Shown one piece after another: positions 11,094-25,650 of a DNA stretch of 64,000 nt. Position 1 is the first letter of the stretch, and the number at the start of each line of letters is the position of its first letter. The notes beneath the pieces were generated by a model. The model did not search any database, had not been told where the DNA came from, and saw only the letters and a program-made list of their open reading frames with translations. The position numbers and the translations under genes were made by a program. The DNA comes from Hoplostethus atlanticus (taxonomy: Eukaryota; Chordata; Actinopteri; Trachichthyiformes; Trachichthyidae): positions 5,486,001-5,550,000 of the forward strand of contig JAXDDX010000015.1 in NCBI GenBank assembly GCA_034670405.1. The letters run 5' to 3'.

Positions 11094-13486
11094 TTAGAGG
11101 CCATTGCATTCAGTGACTACTGCCAACAAACTAGCTTTTCTACTCAGTCTGAATTTGATTAGGTGTAGCAGATGAATGTAGCTTGTTAGAAAGGACTGCT
11201 GAGATCTGAACATAAAAGCAATCCGAACGAGCTGTTGAGCCTCGCCTGCGCTGCCAATTTACCTGCAGTCTCTCAAAGTAACACCCTCTCTAATGAATGC
11301 AGCCATGTAAATGCGGATTTATATGGCATCCTTAACCGTCTGTCTCATGGCCAAATAAACACATGACAGGCTGTTAATTATTGGTGAGCAGAGTTTTTGC
11401 AGAGTTTAGTGTTGCTGCTGGCCGCCTGTGTTAGTGATTTTATTCCGGCCCTGTATGGGAAAAGGAGGGGATGGGTTAGGTAATCTTGGGGAAATGAATA
11501 TATGACTTCCAAATCTGTCAGTTTCAATTGGGATCTTGTCAAAAACATACGTACGGTACTAGATGTAACCAAATAAACAAAATTAATATTGCTGCTGGTT
11601 TGGACAGACGGATGCATTTAGATTAAGTATTGTTGTTTTAACATTTTTTTTTTTTTTTTTAAATAGATACAATACTACAGTGATTTCAGTCAGTGATGTG
11701 GTAACTTCATGTTTGCGTGGATAGCCTCATATCTTTCAAAAGATTCTCAAAAAACGACCCTTGACAAACAAGTCAACCCGTTGCATGGTAGTTTGACCTG
11801 AGAAATTGGACCAGTAGATGAATAAGAATGACTTCTTCAATGAAGAAGTAGAGAAAGTAAAACAATTCAGGCCCCAATAGTGAAAGACCTACAAAGAGGA
11901 GCAGAGAAGCAGACTGCACGAGGAGAGAAGTGTGTCTGAACTTGCAGAAAGTCACTTCCTCCTTGGCTTCGTCCTTTCAGATTGTGTTAGCCAGGTAGGG
12001 TAATGATAAATATTGCCAGCCTTTGAATTCCTTTTAACAAGAGGAACATTCAAACACACCTTCCAGAGCAGTTTGTCAAAGATAATTTTGGTGCTCCGCT
12101 CTCAGCAGAAGCGCAAAGTGATGCAAACTCTTCAAGTGGTAATCTTTGAAAGCAGGCTTGTGTTCTGCGTTGTTGTCGGATTTACCACCAGTACTCTTGT
12201 CCTTGAAAAGACATGAATTTTGTTAAACCAAACAGTGTTTTGTTATGGTACCATGGCACCTTCACTAGAGAAAAATTGAACATTTTACAGACTTGAGTTT
12301 TCTTTGTTGTCTGTGTTGACATAGGGTCACCTTGTCCATTACTTGCTCTAGGAGACAACTTTAATTGGCTTTAAGATAAAATAATAGGTTATCCATCCAC
12401 TTGAAGTCTCAGTAAATATTATGTTTTGAAAGAGAGACATCAGAACCGGTGAAATGGGCTGCAAGAAAGGCCTTCAAACAAAGATAAATCTTGTTCATGC
12501 CGCTTCTATAGCTCGTAATAATATTTAACTATGATGAAAAAGTATTAATAAATCCTTTCAGCAGACATGCATGACCGGACTATCCACTTTGGGACATGAA
12601 AAATACTTATTATTAGTCTCACGCTCGGCATAAATTAAACACTACTCAAAACAGTGTGCAGGGAGATGAGCCCCTTCCCCCTGTTACGCAACCAACCGAT
12701 TTCTTTTGTTTACCAGTTACGTACGTGAAACATCCTGAACCCTCAAAGGTCTTGTTGTTTGTCTCCGTACTCGGCGGCCACGCACAAAGCCAGACGTGAC
12801 CCCCGACCCTGACCTTCGATACAGACGCATTGTGTGGGGCCGGGCGCCTATTGTGATTCCCTTCCGCATGTTCATTAATCATACATAATGCATACTCCAC
12901 TATCCTCGGTCCCCGGTCCCACACACAAACAGAGCCGCAGACTCTCCATGCTCGGCACGAAAAAGCGCCTTCCTTTAACTCCCGGCACAGTCACAGGCCT
13001 CAGAGGATGCCATGGCATTCCCAAAGGAGATTCCATTCCCCCGTAAACAATCCTAGCATTGAGATCGGGGGTGGTTTGCAAGCTGCCGGGGTATTCCCAC
13101 AATGGAGCGGAGGATAATGAGGTAGGATTGACAAAACGGAGTTCTCATTCAAGGCGTTTTGGCAACAAGTCGTGTGAGAGTACACTGAAGCACTTGGGGA
13201 AGCCACGTAGCTGATAGTTAAGCTTTCGGTCTTACCAAAACTGTCTCCATTCAACACATTGTTTTGACAATACAGGATAAGCATCCAGTCTCCAATGGAA
13301 GTTGTCAGTTACTTGTACCGGAGAGGAGTTCATCGATTTTTTTCTTTGCCACGTATTCTGCCAGCGTTTTTAAGGCTCTTTTAGTAGAGCTATAAGAGGA
13401 AGGGGTTGTCAAAACGGTGGTGCAGTGAAAACATGTATTGCCGCTGTTTTCCAATTTTACCTCCAGCTATTGGTGGATAGGATAAG

Positions 13487-13720
13487 ATGAACTTTATTGA
13501 TCCCTCAGGGGAAATTGGGGCCATTGCAGCAGCAAAGAATAGAGGCTCAAAAAACAGTAAAAAGGTACTAAAGGATATGAAGAAAAAGGCAATAAAGGAT
13601 AGAAATACAATATAAAAAATGAAAAATATGAAAGATTTAGCATCTTCATGATGCTAATGAAGAGTTTGGACTGTCTTAAAAGAAACATGAAGACAGGCTA
13701 ACTGTTTCAGTTTTAAATCA
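13487..13720 (-). repeat. LINE-type 3' tail, copy 1
   Basis: On the minus strand this reads GCTGCTGCAATGGCCCC, AATTTCCCCTGAGGGATCAA and TAAAGTTCATC, the very common fish non-LTR retrotransposon 3' end (AATTTCCCC.nGGGGATCAATAAAGT). The sequence inward is A-rich on the + strand and not readable as protein. Related tails are at about 15407-15480 (same strand) and 44055-44105 (opposite strand), so the window holds three 5'-truncated copies of the same or closely related LINE/SINE tail. Confidence 0.65.
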
Positions 13721-15406
13721 TTTGGCAGTGACTTCTAAGCAGAGGGAGCAGAGTACATGAAAGCTCCTTTGCCTCATTCAATTTGGACATTCAGGCAGAT
13801 AGCAATTCCTGTGAAATAAGAGCCCCAATAATAAGGATGCAAACCCAGAATATCCTTTTATACATAAAAGTACAGTAGTGGATAAGTCCAGAGTAATGTA
13901 AGCTCATTCTTCCCAGAATTAAAATGTGTGATTGCCACTCATTTTACAAGTGGCTTCCTTAACCTCCTTTAACCTCCTTTCACAGATGAAACATTCAAAC
14001 TGGGGAAAAATAATTATATGAAATGAATAGTGTGTTTTAATGTTTGGGATGAAAATGTAGACGACAATGCATCATATCGCAATACTCAAAATATACCAAC
14101 ATTCATGACTGTGATCCCGATGTGAGGCTGTTGTACTGCCCACCCCTACTAGATGGGTTTATCAAATGCATTACTGTTATGTGTGTTACCATAAATTTAA
14201 TCCATAATCCTCCCAAGAAAACTATATGATGGGTAAAAGTGCCACGACTACAGTCATCCTAAAAGGAAGAACTGATCATTAAGCCATTGCCGACAGTGGT
14301 CATCCTCAATGGCTCAGTCATGTGGTTTGGAAACCTGGAAAACAGAGACCCGTCTATGGCATCACAATAAATACACTCTGCTAGTTGCTACACTTCTTTC
14401 CATCAGTTTCCATCCCATTGGTTAGCAGCGGCGAGTAGCATTTTTAGTAGGGTAACACTTAATCTTGTTGTCTATTTGTGTTCTCCTGGATAAACTTGGC
14501 ACAAGTTGCAGGACAGCCTTTTTATAGGAGACCGTTACTGTATGTTTTGTTGTCTTCACTCACAGAATACATTAAAGTGTGAGAGCACGGTTGAACCTTT
14601 TGAAGTAAGCATGTCCGCACATTCTGGTTGACTTTGTTGCCGTGACTAAGATAAAGTTAAGTGAGATATGTAAAGCCTCCGAGTTAAACTTTAAACCCCA
14701 GGTGTACTATATATTCCCTTTTAGGGTTGTGTGGTCATGTGTTTCTCCTACAAGCCCTTCTCTAAACACACACTGACTCATCTCAAAGGCTTTTTCCGTT
14801 TTTAGAGTGTTTTTAGAAGAATGAGATCTCCGCAGATAGACAGGTAGACGACTCTCAATCTATATACAATGGTTGAATGTCAAAGGTCATTTCATATAAC
14901 TTCTTCAGCAGCGATTAATCACAGTGACCTTGTCATGTAGGCTAGTGATTTGTCTGCACTTGCCTTTCTTACTCTATGGTTTATGTGGTAGCCTGATTAT
15001 TTCTTTCCAGGCTAAGCGTCGCAGGCAGGGCGTTCCAAAGCCCAGGGGCCCAGACAGTAAAGGCCCAATGAAGCACAACCTTGCCTAAAGCTTAGTCGTG
15101 TAGTGGGTCACGCTTTTACATTCACTGAGATTCTATCTATTAGTGACAGTTGGGGTTCATTGGACACCCTCTTCCCAGAACCACCCTCCCCTCCCTAGCT
15201 GTGGCAGCCAGTAATTAGGTTGATGGGTGCCACTTTGTCTGGGTGCATTAAGGTCAGATTCACCTATCTCGCTTGTTTGTTTGTCACTTACCAAAGTTGG
15301 TGTTGTTGTTTTTTGCACACATGCTATTTTCATTTATTGTTAGCAGGTCTGTTGTAGTGAACGGTGCAGCATACAATTTTTTTGCAATAATGCGTTTTGA
15401 CCAAAT

Positions 15407-15480
15407 ATGAAATTGGGCTATTGCAGCAGCAAATAGTAAAAGGACACAGCAAAGATAATAGAACAAATGGGGCTTAAGTC
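15407..15480 (-). repeat. LINE-type 3' tail fragment, copy 2
   Basis: The + strand text GAAATTGGGCTATTGCAGCA followed by GCAAATAGTAAAAGGACACA matches GAAATTGGGGCCATTGCAGC.. at 13510-13540, so this is a small, older copy of the same tail lacking the terminal TTTATTGATCC part. No coding sequence. Confidence 0.45.
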
Positions 15481-15867
15481 AACCAACCATTTCAACAATA
15501 CAACATATTGACAAGTAGTTAAAATTCCTAAGATGGATTTGACATTTGAAAATGCAGTGGTGCTTCGACTATAAACTGAATTTGGGCGGGCTGTTTCAAA
15601 TTGGATAAAATTGAAACTGAATACAGTTCAGTCAGGGTTCCCTTTGTGTCTTTAAGCCTGCTTTTGTTTCAGGTTTTATGCAATTGTTCTGGTACCTGTC
15701 CTCGGATATGTGTTATGCAAGACTTGCTCAGTTGCTGCTCCTGCTCAGTTAATGAACGTTGTAGTCTCTATTTTCTCTAATATTTCTGCCAAGTGCTGAG
15801 GAATCCTTTTCATGTGAAGCACTCCTTTTTTCTTAACTGTTTGGACAGAGACCAATGAGCAGGCATG

Positions 15868-15972
15868 AAGAGGCCTTTTTTTCTTTATTTTTGGGGGAAT
15901 TTTTGCCTTTATTTGGCAAAGGACAGTGGTGAGAGACGAGGAAGATTGGGAGAGTCGGGGATGACAAGTGAC
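15868..15972 (-). repeat. tRNA-derived SINE, 3' half
   Basis: The + strand reads TTTGCCTTTATTTGGCAAAG, GACAGTGGTGAGAGA, GGGAGAG and GGGATGACAAGTGACAAA, the reverse complement of the tail of the fish tRNA-derived SINE whose fuller copy lies at 40960-41126 (there GGATGACATGCGACA). The tRNA-like head with A and B boxes is missing here. Confidence 0.55.
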
Positions 15973-17099
15973 AAAATCAAGAACATTTTACTGCTTCACA
16001 TCACTTCAGGGGAGTTTCAACTTCCAAACCCTCATGGTAAACCTCCCTTCACGTTGATGTGAATTGTTTTCACTGAGGGTGTTTCTCATCATCCAGCTTT
16101 TCTCTCCCTACTCTTCCTCAGGATTTCACCAGATTAATTTTTGAAACTGTCCACGCTACCCCTTTATCCAAAAAGAGGTATGTATATTTAAAACCCTCTC
16201 CATCATCTATGTAGCATTCATTGGAGTAGGACCGGGTGCCCACAGGTCTTTTCAAAAGGCTAAAAATGCCTTGTATTGAATTATCTACTTTCAATAACCA
16301 CGATATAAGTATAGTGTTAAATGTTCTCCATTTGTATATTATTTCTCTCACTGTCGACTGATGGAGTCCAAATCTCTTTTGATCTGCAAACTCCTCCTCA
16401 AAGATCTGACCTTGGTTAACTTCGTAATTATTAATTATTTACTTGATTTAACAAATGCAAGAGGACGTTCACACAGTTTCCTCTAATAAACATTACATTG
16501 GTAAATATAGATTGTGTAATGCTTCATTGACAGTGTAATGATTTTAAGTCACTGAGGAAAAGCTTGTCATGTTTATAGTTATTGATAGTTCATCCATATT
16601 ATTACTGCTTTAATGGCCTCTATGCTCAGCCAGTTCTCAGTAGGTTGAGGGGGTGTGACCCTGTCAACATGGCATCTCAAACTCATTTGTCTAAATAGGC
16701 GAATGGCTAACCAAGGTACATACTGTTATTGTCACTTACCTCTGAGTTTGCGACTCCTTGGTCCATTAAAAGCTATCTTGCTGCTCCTTTACTCAATATC
16801 AAATTACCAGCAAATCTGTGTTGTTGTTTTTTTTATTGTAGTTGCTTAAAGTGGGCAATGCAAAATTTGTACGACACAGTGAGACTCCTTACCTCTAATT
16901 GTGCCATCCACAGCATACCAGCATTTTTACCTTTTGTGGAACAAATATCCAATGCTGTTTGACTAGTTTGGCAGCTAGTGACAACCCATAATAGAGGCAT
17001 GTTTATTTTGGCTAGTTCAGTTCAGGTCACTGGCCTTGGAAAGGTGTAGGTTATGTGTGACCTTCCTTACCTGCTGACCTGGCTAAGTGGGTTACTACA

Positions 17100-17152
17100 C
17101 AATGCCCTTTGGATGAAAGTGTTCTCTAAATGGCATATGTTATGTTACTAAT
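17100..17152 (+). repeat. Degenerate SINE 3' tail
   Basis: CCCTTTGGATGAAAGTGTTC followed by TCTAAATGGCATATGTTATG is a worn version of the fish SINE tail CGCTTTGGATAAAAGCGTCTGCTAAATG with an ATGT-type terminal repeat. A better preserved copy is at 52852-52904. Confidence 0.5.
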
Positions 17153-18287
17153 TCTTTTGTTCCCTTTTATCTCCAATGTTTTTGAGAATGTGGGATCAGT
17201 GGAACCGCTAGATGTGCTGGAAATAAATACATTTTTTAAACCTTTTGTTTAGGTTTCATAATCATCATAGTACTGGAGCTACCCTTCTCAGGGATCAATA
17301 ATGATCTGAATGGAGGTTGTGGGAAGCAGCCTTTGGCACAATTGTCCGCGCTACTGTAATTGATCGAGGGATAATAACACAACATTTTCAGCCTCCTGTT
17401 GGTGATCATGTTTCTCCTGCTTCATTGATAATGTATGCCGTGCCTCAAGACGGGATCCTTGGGTCAATAATGTTCATATATATGGGCGCCCCTCAACGTC
17501 TCTTTTCATTACAATGCTGATTGTACTCGGCTGTATCTCTCAGTCAGTTGAAATGATCCCAGTAAGTTAGTGATATTACAACTGTCCAGCTGATGTCAAG
17601 GACTGGGCTCAACTGAGGCTAATCTGAGGCCTTGATACTGACCCTGAAGATTCACCAGTCACTTGGTCTTTTTACGCTGTACAGACTTTGCCTGTATCAA
17701 AGATATTTTTAAATTTATGTTCTTAAGCAATGTGCTAGATTGGTGTCTTTTTTTTATTGATGTTGAGAAAATTGCACCCCCTCTTATGTCATCTCACAAA
17801 GCATAATTGATTTCATGGTCTCAATGGAGCAGTAGTAATTGGCAACAGTCAGTGATATTCACTTCCCTGTCAAGTGTGACAGACATGCATAAACGGGCAT
17901 GCTGGTCAATAAAGCACATTTTCCCCACTCTGTGTATTTAGTCTGTCATCACCTCACTACCTTCAGAGAACCATGAGTCATCATTGGTGCAGCAGGCCTC
18001 ATATTCAATATGGACATTTTTTATTTCATTTTTCTCTGGACTACGTGTTATGATTGCTTGACCTGATTAATCCATGTCTTGTCTTGGTGGGCTTGCTGAG
18101 ACATGTCCGATTGACTTCCTCTGTTTTTGCACACATGCTTTTTCATTTCCAATACTAATGAATTATGTCAGATTCCTGTGGAAAGTTTACAGACTTTTAA
18201 CACAATTGAAGACCCTACTTCTATACTGAAGATTGAAATGGTTAGAATTCCAAGCATGTCTGAATGTGCTTTGAGACATTTATTATT

Positions 18288-18312
18288 TATATATATATAT
18301 ATATATATATAT
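18288..18312. repeat. (AT)n microsatellite
   Basis: Uninterrupted TA repeat of about 12 units inside intron 1. Confidence 0.9.
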
Positions 18313-19710
18313 GGCTACAAAAAGGAAAAACACTATTCTTGATATTATTATTTTTTTCTGACACCTGCTAGACTTGATGAAAGGAATTTTGAGATTTGGT
18401 GTGAGAGCAACTTGAGGGAAAAAGGCTGATAATAACATGATTGACACTCACAGCTCTCAACATCTGTGACTAAGGATGGGAGAAATTAAATATTTACACA
18501 CTTTGTTGTGGGGAGACTTGGTTGATCTTTTTGTTGCAAAAGCGGCGTTGTTCCAGTCCATGTTAGGAAGGCAGTTCATGTCAGAATGCCCTGGCCATCA
18601 TTTTTTGTTACTTCATGAGCAACCTGACCAAGGCCATAACGGATGATCCAATAAAACTGGCCAGAACTGAGTCCCTTGTTATTGGACCGGAAGACACCTC
18701 TAGACTGCAGCAGACAACATAGAGGTATGTCATCCACTATACTTCACGACTGGATGGGATACAGAAGCCCAGCTCATTTTTCACACTTGATACCCTGTAG
18801 AGCTGTTAAGTTGTCTATAAAGTGCCCGGCTCTGATACCCAACCCCCTCTGTTGGCAGCCAGGCTTTGTATTCAGCTTACGAAAGTGAATTGAGTTAGCA
18901 AGGTCACTCTCCTGACATCCAGTCTCCAGAGGCTGAAGAAAGGAGACTTTAGAGTAGGCATCAGATGACAAGCATAAGGAGGGAGATAAAAAAAGCAGTG
19001 TTGGAAAAAGAATTGTACAGGCTCTTTCACACATTGATTTTTGTCTCGAGTTTGTCCTGTAACCTGCTAGCTGGCTGATTCCACACAGTGAGGGAGGTGG
19101 TAGACATGGAGGCACCTCAATATGGGACCGTAGCCTGATGACCAGATCTGGTGCCTTTGGACAATCACTCTGGACTGCTTCACTTGCTAGATGAGTAAAC
19201 AGCTGAGAGAGCATCTGATAGCATCTGAGAGAGTAGGGCATGAGTTTGAATTGACTTACATGCCAATGTTTAACGTTATTTACAGTATTCTTTCCTGTGC
19301 AATTGACAGTATTATTCAATTATATGTAGTATTATGCAACAACATATGGTACTCGTGTTGCTCACATTTCCAATAGACACACAGCAGTCTACTGTGTCAG
19401 GGCCTATTTCCCATCCAGCTCTAATTTACCCCATGTTCATGCGCTACCCACTGAATTAGGGTCACTGCCTGTCAGTGCGGTCAACATCAAGCAGGGTTTG
19501 GCCAATAAATTAGCAAAATAAAAGGAGGAAAGCTGACAGTCATCCAGAGCGTCTTACTATTAGTACATCAGTGGAATAAGCTTCAATTCAATTCCTGTCA
19601 CCAACAGTATGAACGTTGAAAATGGAAGGATTATTTAAGAAGTGCAACAAGACCAGTTTGTAAAGGTGAACTATTCTACGGTGTAAGTTATCAAAAACAG
19701 TTTGAAAGAC

Positions 19711-19725
19711 TATTATTATTATTAT
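19711..19725 (+). repeat. (TTA)n microsatellite
   Basis: Five TATTATT-type units inside intron 1; a longer tract of the same kind is at 31662-31695. Confidence 0.8.
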
Positions 19726-22700
19726 ATTGCAGTCTTTCAAAATGCTTACTGTTCTTACACAAACATTAACGTCTTTCTGCCAGCATATTTCACACTGGTC
19801 TCTAATTTTAAATTGCTGCTCAAGTGGAAAGGAGTGACAATTCCTGCCGCCTCACACTCGGTGTGCTGTTCTTTTGAGTTAGGAGGTCAGGAGGAACAGC
19901 ATTTTTTTCACTATTCTAGCTATTGCTTTGCTTTGTTGTTAGTCTCTATTCACATGGGAGGAGTTCTCTATCTTTATAAGAACAAGTTTTTTCAAAAGGT
20001 CTGAGCCGTGGGTGGCCAGCCCCAGCACTGGGAGAGAATAATAATGCCGATAGAAAGCAGAAAGAACTGTCAATGGATCTAGTCCTTCGTGCCTGTGGGT
20101 GTCCTTAACCAGAAACTTGCTAAAGGGGCCACTTCACTGAACAACAAATGTAACGTATTATGCACAGAATCTGACAGATACCCAAAAACTGTAAAACAGT
20201 CGTGCACAAATTAATTTCATTCAGTTTGTAAGTTATAATTTGCCCCTTCAAGTGATGTCATCTAAAGAAAATGCATTACCAATTGAAGTGTTAGATAGAG
20301 CACTGTAAAATAACAAAAAACGAAAAATAGGCCTACTGTCTTATGGAGAAATACTGGATAAGTTAGGATAGGTTTTTAAGGTCCTGTTTATTTTGATTTT
20401 GTTTTGAAATGGCTCAGGATAAGAATAATGTTCTGTGGTGTTTTGCAAATGTAGTTTATTTAAAAGTTGAATTGAATTAGTTCAATTTAATGGATTTGGA
20501 GTCTCTTCTCAGGCAGAACAGTCACAATACTGGACCCTGATTGGCCAATAACACCAGCGCCTCTAATTCAAATGAGGTAAACCTGCTGAGTCTTTCAAGT
20601 TCAAATGCTGCAAACTGGCCTGATTGGACAGATTTCAGCAATTCTTTAGTGAGGGGAGCCAATCAGGACCAAGCCCAATTAGTCTGAAACTGTAAAAAAG
20701 AAAATAGAAAGTGCAATAACTTTAAATTCAACCACTCAAACAACATCAAATTTAACAATGTCCTCATTAAACATCTTTCATATATTACTGTATATAAATA
20801 GAGGATTTTTTTAATTCCTACATCGTGGGACCTTTTTAAGTTTTTAATTGGAAAAAAGTAAAACATTATTATTTACCAGTAACATACCTAAACTTCCACT
20901 TTAATGCTTGAAGCTTTCTGCCACTTATCAAAAATAAGCATGCCAATTCCTGCCAATAATTGTAGTTGGCTTAACAACATTGCTCCAGCTCCCAGCTCAG
21001 TCCCGTAATGTTACAGAAGTGATGGGCAACTGGCCCAGCTAGCCAACTATACCCCCAAACACCTCATAATAACTGCCAATGCCTAAAATGATTTTACCAC
21101 GTCTATAAAAGACTGCACGCGTTTGGTATTGTTGGAAAGAAAAACGTAGCATTGTTAAGCATTTTTTGACACGTCTGATGTAATGGTCACGTGAGCTCTT
21201 GGAAATTACCCCACAGCCTGTTACTTGGTCTATTTCTGCCCATTTCCCCCTAAACCACGTGAGCATTTCCTTGGAGGGTTGCAGACAAACAGTTCCAGCT
21301 GTGCAATACCGTCCGGGACCGTAACTCAGGTGTAAGAAGATCATGTAGCTGCATGTTTAGGGAGGTTTTTTTTGGGTCTTGACGTCAATGCAAAAGATTT
21401 CACCTCATTTATTTTTTTGTTTTCATGACAAAACAGTATTATCTTTCCACATTCATAATTATTTTGGGAAGATTCTCCAAGGAGCTTTGAAGTGGTTTAG
21501 GATAATTTAAAAAAAATTCTTCATGTCTTACTCTTTTACCACACACTCAAATGGTATTAACAAGTTCCCGAAAGGCTTGATTACCCTTTTAAAATGTAAG
21601 TTTTCAACAAATACTACTGAATAATAAGTGAGTGGTATTTCACTATTCATTCATTTTTGAAATGTTGATGTGATGGGAAACCTGTAATGCATGAGAGATT
21701 GTGAAAATGATCATGATGATGACCCTGCTATTATTCCTTTATACAGACTAAGATTAAACCATATATGACAAGATATATGTGGGCTTCAGACACACACTTT
21801 GCGGTCCCCTTGTAGTGATGACATATTTTTTATTTAATTTTGTCCCCTCAACCTTCAAGGTTGCCCATTCATGTATTCATGGCCCAGGACATTTGAGCTA
21901 CACCGCATGAGGATTTGTGATCATCAGTGTGACGGCCCGAGCTCGTAGAGATTTGTACAGTTCCTGTCAGGCGTGCCATCTATATCATTGTCTACAAAAG
22001 AGAAAATGATATGAGAATGTGTGGGGCAGCAACGGTTCACACTAGGCGTAGTTACATGACAATAAATTACATATGGTTGTAATGCGATGTTGGTCGTTCG
22101 GGGCCCTGTCACAGTCTCAATTCTGCTCTTTCACATGACTGATGAAAGGTTTTTTTTTTTCTCTGGGCTCTTTGCTGTCCAAAAGCGTCTGATATACCAG
22201 GCAGTAAAAGATATTTGATGATATTTGGCTCATCGTGGAGACATGAAATGCATTTCAATATCTCGCACTATCAACACACGCAGTTTGCCATATCCTAGGG
22301 GCATGAGAATGAGACGAGCGCGTGCCTAGCAAATGCACACTTCAGAAAATATTAATCTCCCCTTATGAATATGGATGTCCTCTCCTTAACATGTAACTCC
22401 ATGGCTGCTGGCCTACTTGCATTACTTCACTTCCCATTTCACTTGCTAAGTGTTGTGACTCATTAAAAAGGATCACATGGCTCAAGTCTAAAAGCAGAGG
22501 CATGCCTAAATTGGTGTCTTCCCAGAGTCATCAACTGTGGAGAGTGGACGGCTTGGTTGAACATGGGACAGGTGTCTTTTCTCCAGCTTGTTGAGCTGGA
22601 GTATGATATTAGTGCTGCACTTCTGCTGACGGGGATTGGCATCAACAAGCTAACTTTGGCTCATTAATCAGAGCAAGAGGCAAGGTAATGAAGACAAGAT

Positions 22701-25560
22701 ATGCAGGGAAGCAGCCAATCAGCGAGCCCTGGGTTTGCGCTAGCTTGTCTTTCTGTAGTTGTAAATGCTGTCAGAGATAATTGACAGGGGAGAAGCCACG
22801 CTGAGACACAGAATCGGTTGCAGCTGATCTCGCCACCATTTCCAGCAGAGCTTTCCAAGAGATTTATGTTTAAGGATCCCTGATAAATCACACATTGATT
22901 TGTATCTGTCACTGTCAATATGCTATGCTGGGGACAAGGGGCGTAAGGTGGCACCCTATCCCAGCCCCTCCTCCCCACACAGTGGCAACAGGCCTCTGCA
23001 AAACAGTCCCAGTTCAGCCAGTCATTCCAGGCAAAGTTGCCAAGCCATTGCACAGATGCACTGCAGAGGCCATAAACACGACAAATTTGAACACCCGGCC
23101 TCAATGAAGCTACAGCTCCTCTGTCACTGTCTTATCTGGTTTGTTTTTGGACTGCTAAGTGATTGCACTGTACGGGTGCTGCCAAATAGACATTGCAATT
23201 AAAATAATAGTTTCCAGTAAATCTGATGAGTGGCTGTAGGGCGATAAGTCTGCCTGAATAATTAAAAATGCAGATAGAAAAGCAGCTCTGGTATTTTTGC
23301 TCTTCCACTTGATTGCGCATACAACAATTAACTGGCCTAAAAACCTGAGTCATCTGTTAAGATAGTATTACAATGTGCATCCGAAGCTTTGCTGATGCAG
23401 ATTTTTGCAAAACCCATTGAGCATTTTGATTAAAGATCAAGATGATGCACATGGAGACCCTTCCTCCCCCCCACTTTATTTGTTGGATGTTTTTCACTGT
23501 AAGATTCATAGAGCTGCTTTTATTAGTATTTTATTTTAGGCTGTCTTTAGAGTTTAGAGTCTGAAAACCATACAGTTGTCAAAACTACAAATTATACCAT
23601 TTGTTCTGTATGTCTGTTGTGTAACTGTTCTGATTTAAGTTTAGCTTCAACCCTCTAGACCCCAATAGCAAGCGAGAGCGTGCCCACAGCGTACTGGGAT
23701 TTGCCTTGTATTTTATTTGTTTGTGTGTACATTTATGTGTGTGTGGATTGTATTTCTGTGGTGGTATGTTATATCAGTACAATCGTCTCACTGAGAATCT
23801 TATGTTATTGTTATGAATACTGTCCGTTTTCATTTTCACTTAATTAAATCCAGAATTTAAGAGAATCATTGAATCATCATTCATTGAGAATCTCACAGAT
23901 AAGTTGGATTTTATTTATTTATTTATTTTTCAATGTTATTAATGTGTTTTTAATGTTGTGGGATGTGTGTGTGGCCAGCCGTAGGCATTAGAATAGAATA
24001 CACTGAGTTTCTAAATGATCATTTCAGGGTTATTGAGTTGTCATCCTAATCATTATGTCCGTCTATGTCTTCACATTAACCAGTGTTGTTTACTGTTTAA
24101 GCCCATTTACCTACAAGTCAGTTTACAATGCAGTAGCACGTTGTGCTTACCTGGGGGATGGTCCCTGACTGGGACCATGAATCAGCCCAGGGATCAAATG
24201 TTTGCTGTATAACATACTTTGGAAAATATATTTAAATCAAAAATCCCCATGAGCATGTGCCAGACTCGCCCAGAAGTGGAGCAGCGCAGAGGAAATCCTC
24301 TCAGAGCTGCTGATGGACAATCTGGCTATTTCAGGCTGCTTTGTTGGCTCCCATTTACTATGAGGCATATCTGCATTTTATACCTGAAATAACTTCCAAT
24401 GTATGCCCTCCATTCATAAGTAAGTATTCACCCAGGGCACGATATAACCACTGAATAACAAAGACAAAGAATTGTCTCTGAAACTCTTGTCCTCCAGAGG
24501 AAAGCACTGAAGTATTTAAAAACCCGTCTCAAAGCATCAGAAAGGATATTGCATTGAAAGTTTTCCAATTGCACACATCTGCAGTCATGATTAGGACTAG
24601 CAGACTAACCCGTATTACGTATTATAGCCATCTAACCATCCCTCAGAAGAGGTCAGCCTTGCCCCTTGATGTCATTTGACGTCACTGAAGGTCTCCAGCC
24701 AGTTATTAATAATGGGTTCAGCCACGGATCAAATTCCACACTAATACACCCTGTTGTTGGTTTCATCATCCAAAGTATTGCTTTCAGATTCTGCTGGGTT
24801 TAAATTCACTTTTTAAATGGGAATATTTTCCCTGGTTTGGGTTGAAATATTGATTTATTAGCTCTCGTTCAAAGCCTTTTTACTGCAGAACTGCTGTTGT
24901 GTTGCTTTCTGTTTCATCGGGCAAAATGCATCAACAGACAAAACAGATTGAAATCAGGCTACATTCAGTCTCTAACAATACAAAATGTTCATAACGAAGT
25001 GGTTTTGCTCTGTCTTTTGCTGGCAGCCTTGCATGTTTTGCTGCTGTGAGATTAGCGTTCCCGATGCTAACCCAAATGTAGTCTAGTTGGTTAAATCCTC
25101 TGCTTCATCTCCCGAGACCCAACCACATGGCAGAGCATTAAATGGGCTTCTCCGACTAAGATCAGGGGCGAGGACTGGGAGAAGGACCAACTATGACAGA
25201 TCAGTCAGTCCTGTCAAAAATGCTTGTCTATTCACTGAATCCTAGTTTAGGCAGAAGTACAGGCCTTTTGTTTTTTTTAAATTAACTGTGGCTTCGGGGA
25301 GCCACACATAATTGACCAGGCCCAGTCCATAGCGTGATATCCCTTCTCTACCCACACATGTAGACCCCCCAACTATTGTATCTCTTGAAGCCATTATCGT
25401 TGTGGGATACGGGGGGAAAAATACTGAGTTGTGTGTGTCTCTTAAGCTGATCTCACTCATGGGGGCGCAGTGCTTATGCCACGGTACCATAGTGGTGCTG
25501 TTTCAAAATGGTGCTTGGAAAAAACCTCAATGTAAGAAAGTTACAGATGCATGTCGTCTA

Positions 25561-25650
25561 TGTCAGTGGTTCTCAATCCCAGTCCTGGGTGGCCCAGAGC
25601 CATGCTGGTTTTCATTCCAGCCGTCTGACAGGGACTGAGGAGTACTGAGT
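25561..25650 (+). repeat. Common fish interspersed repeat fragment
   Basis: The text GTCAGTGGTTCTCAATCCC, AGTCCTGGGTGGCCCAGAG and CATGCTGGTTTTCATTCCAG matches a sequence I know as very frequent in teleost genomes (GGTTCTCAATCCTGGTCCTGG..CTGGTTTTCATTCCAGC). I cannot name the parent element with certainty. Confidence 0.5.

Noticed and set aside
18774..19319. 181-codon open frame on the minus strand, the longest in the window
   Set aside because: No family motif, no splice context, mixed composition and no homologous neighbour; lengths like this arise by chance in 64 kb read in six frames.
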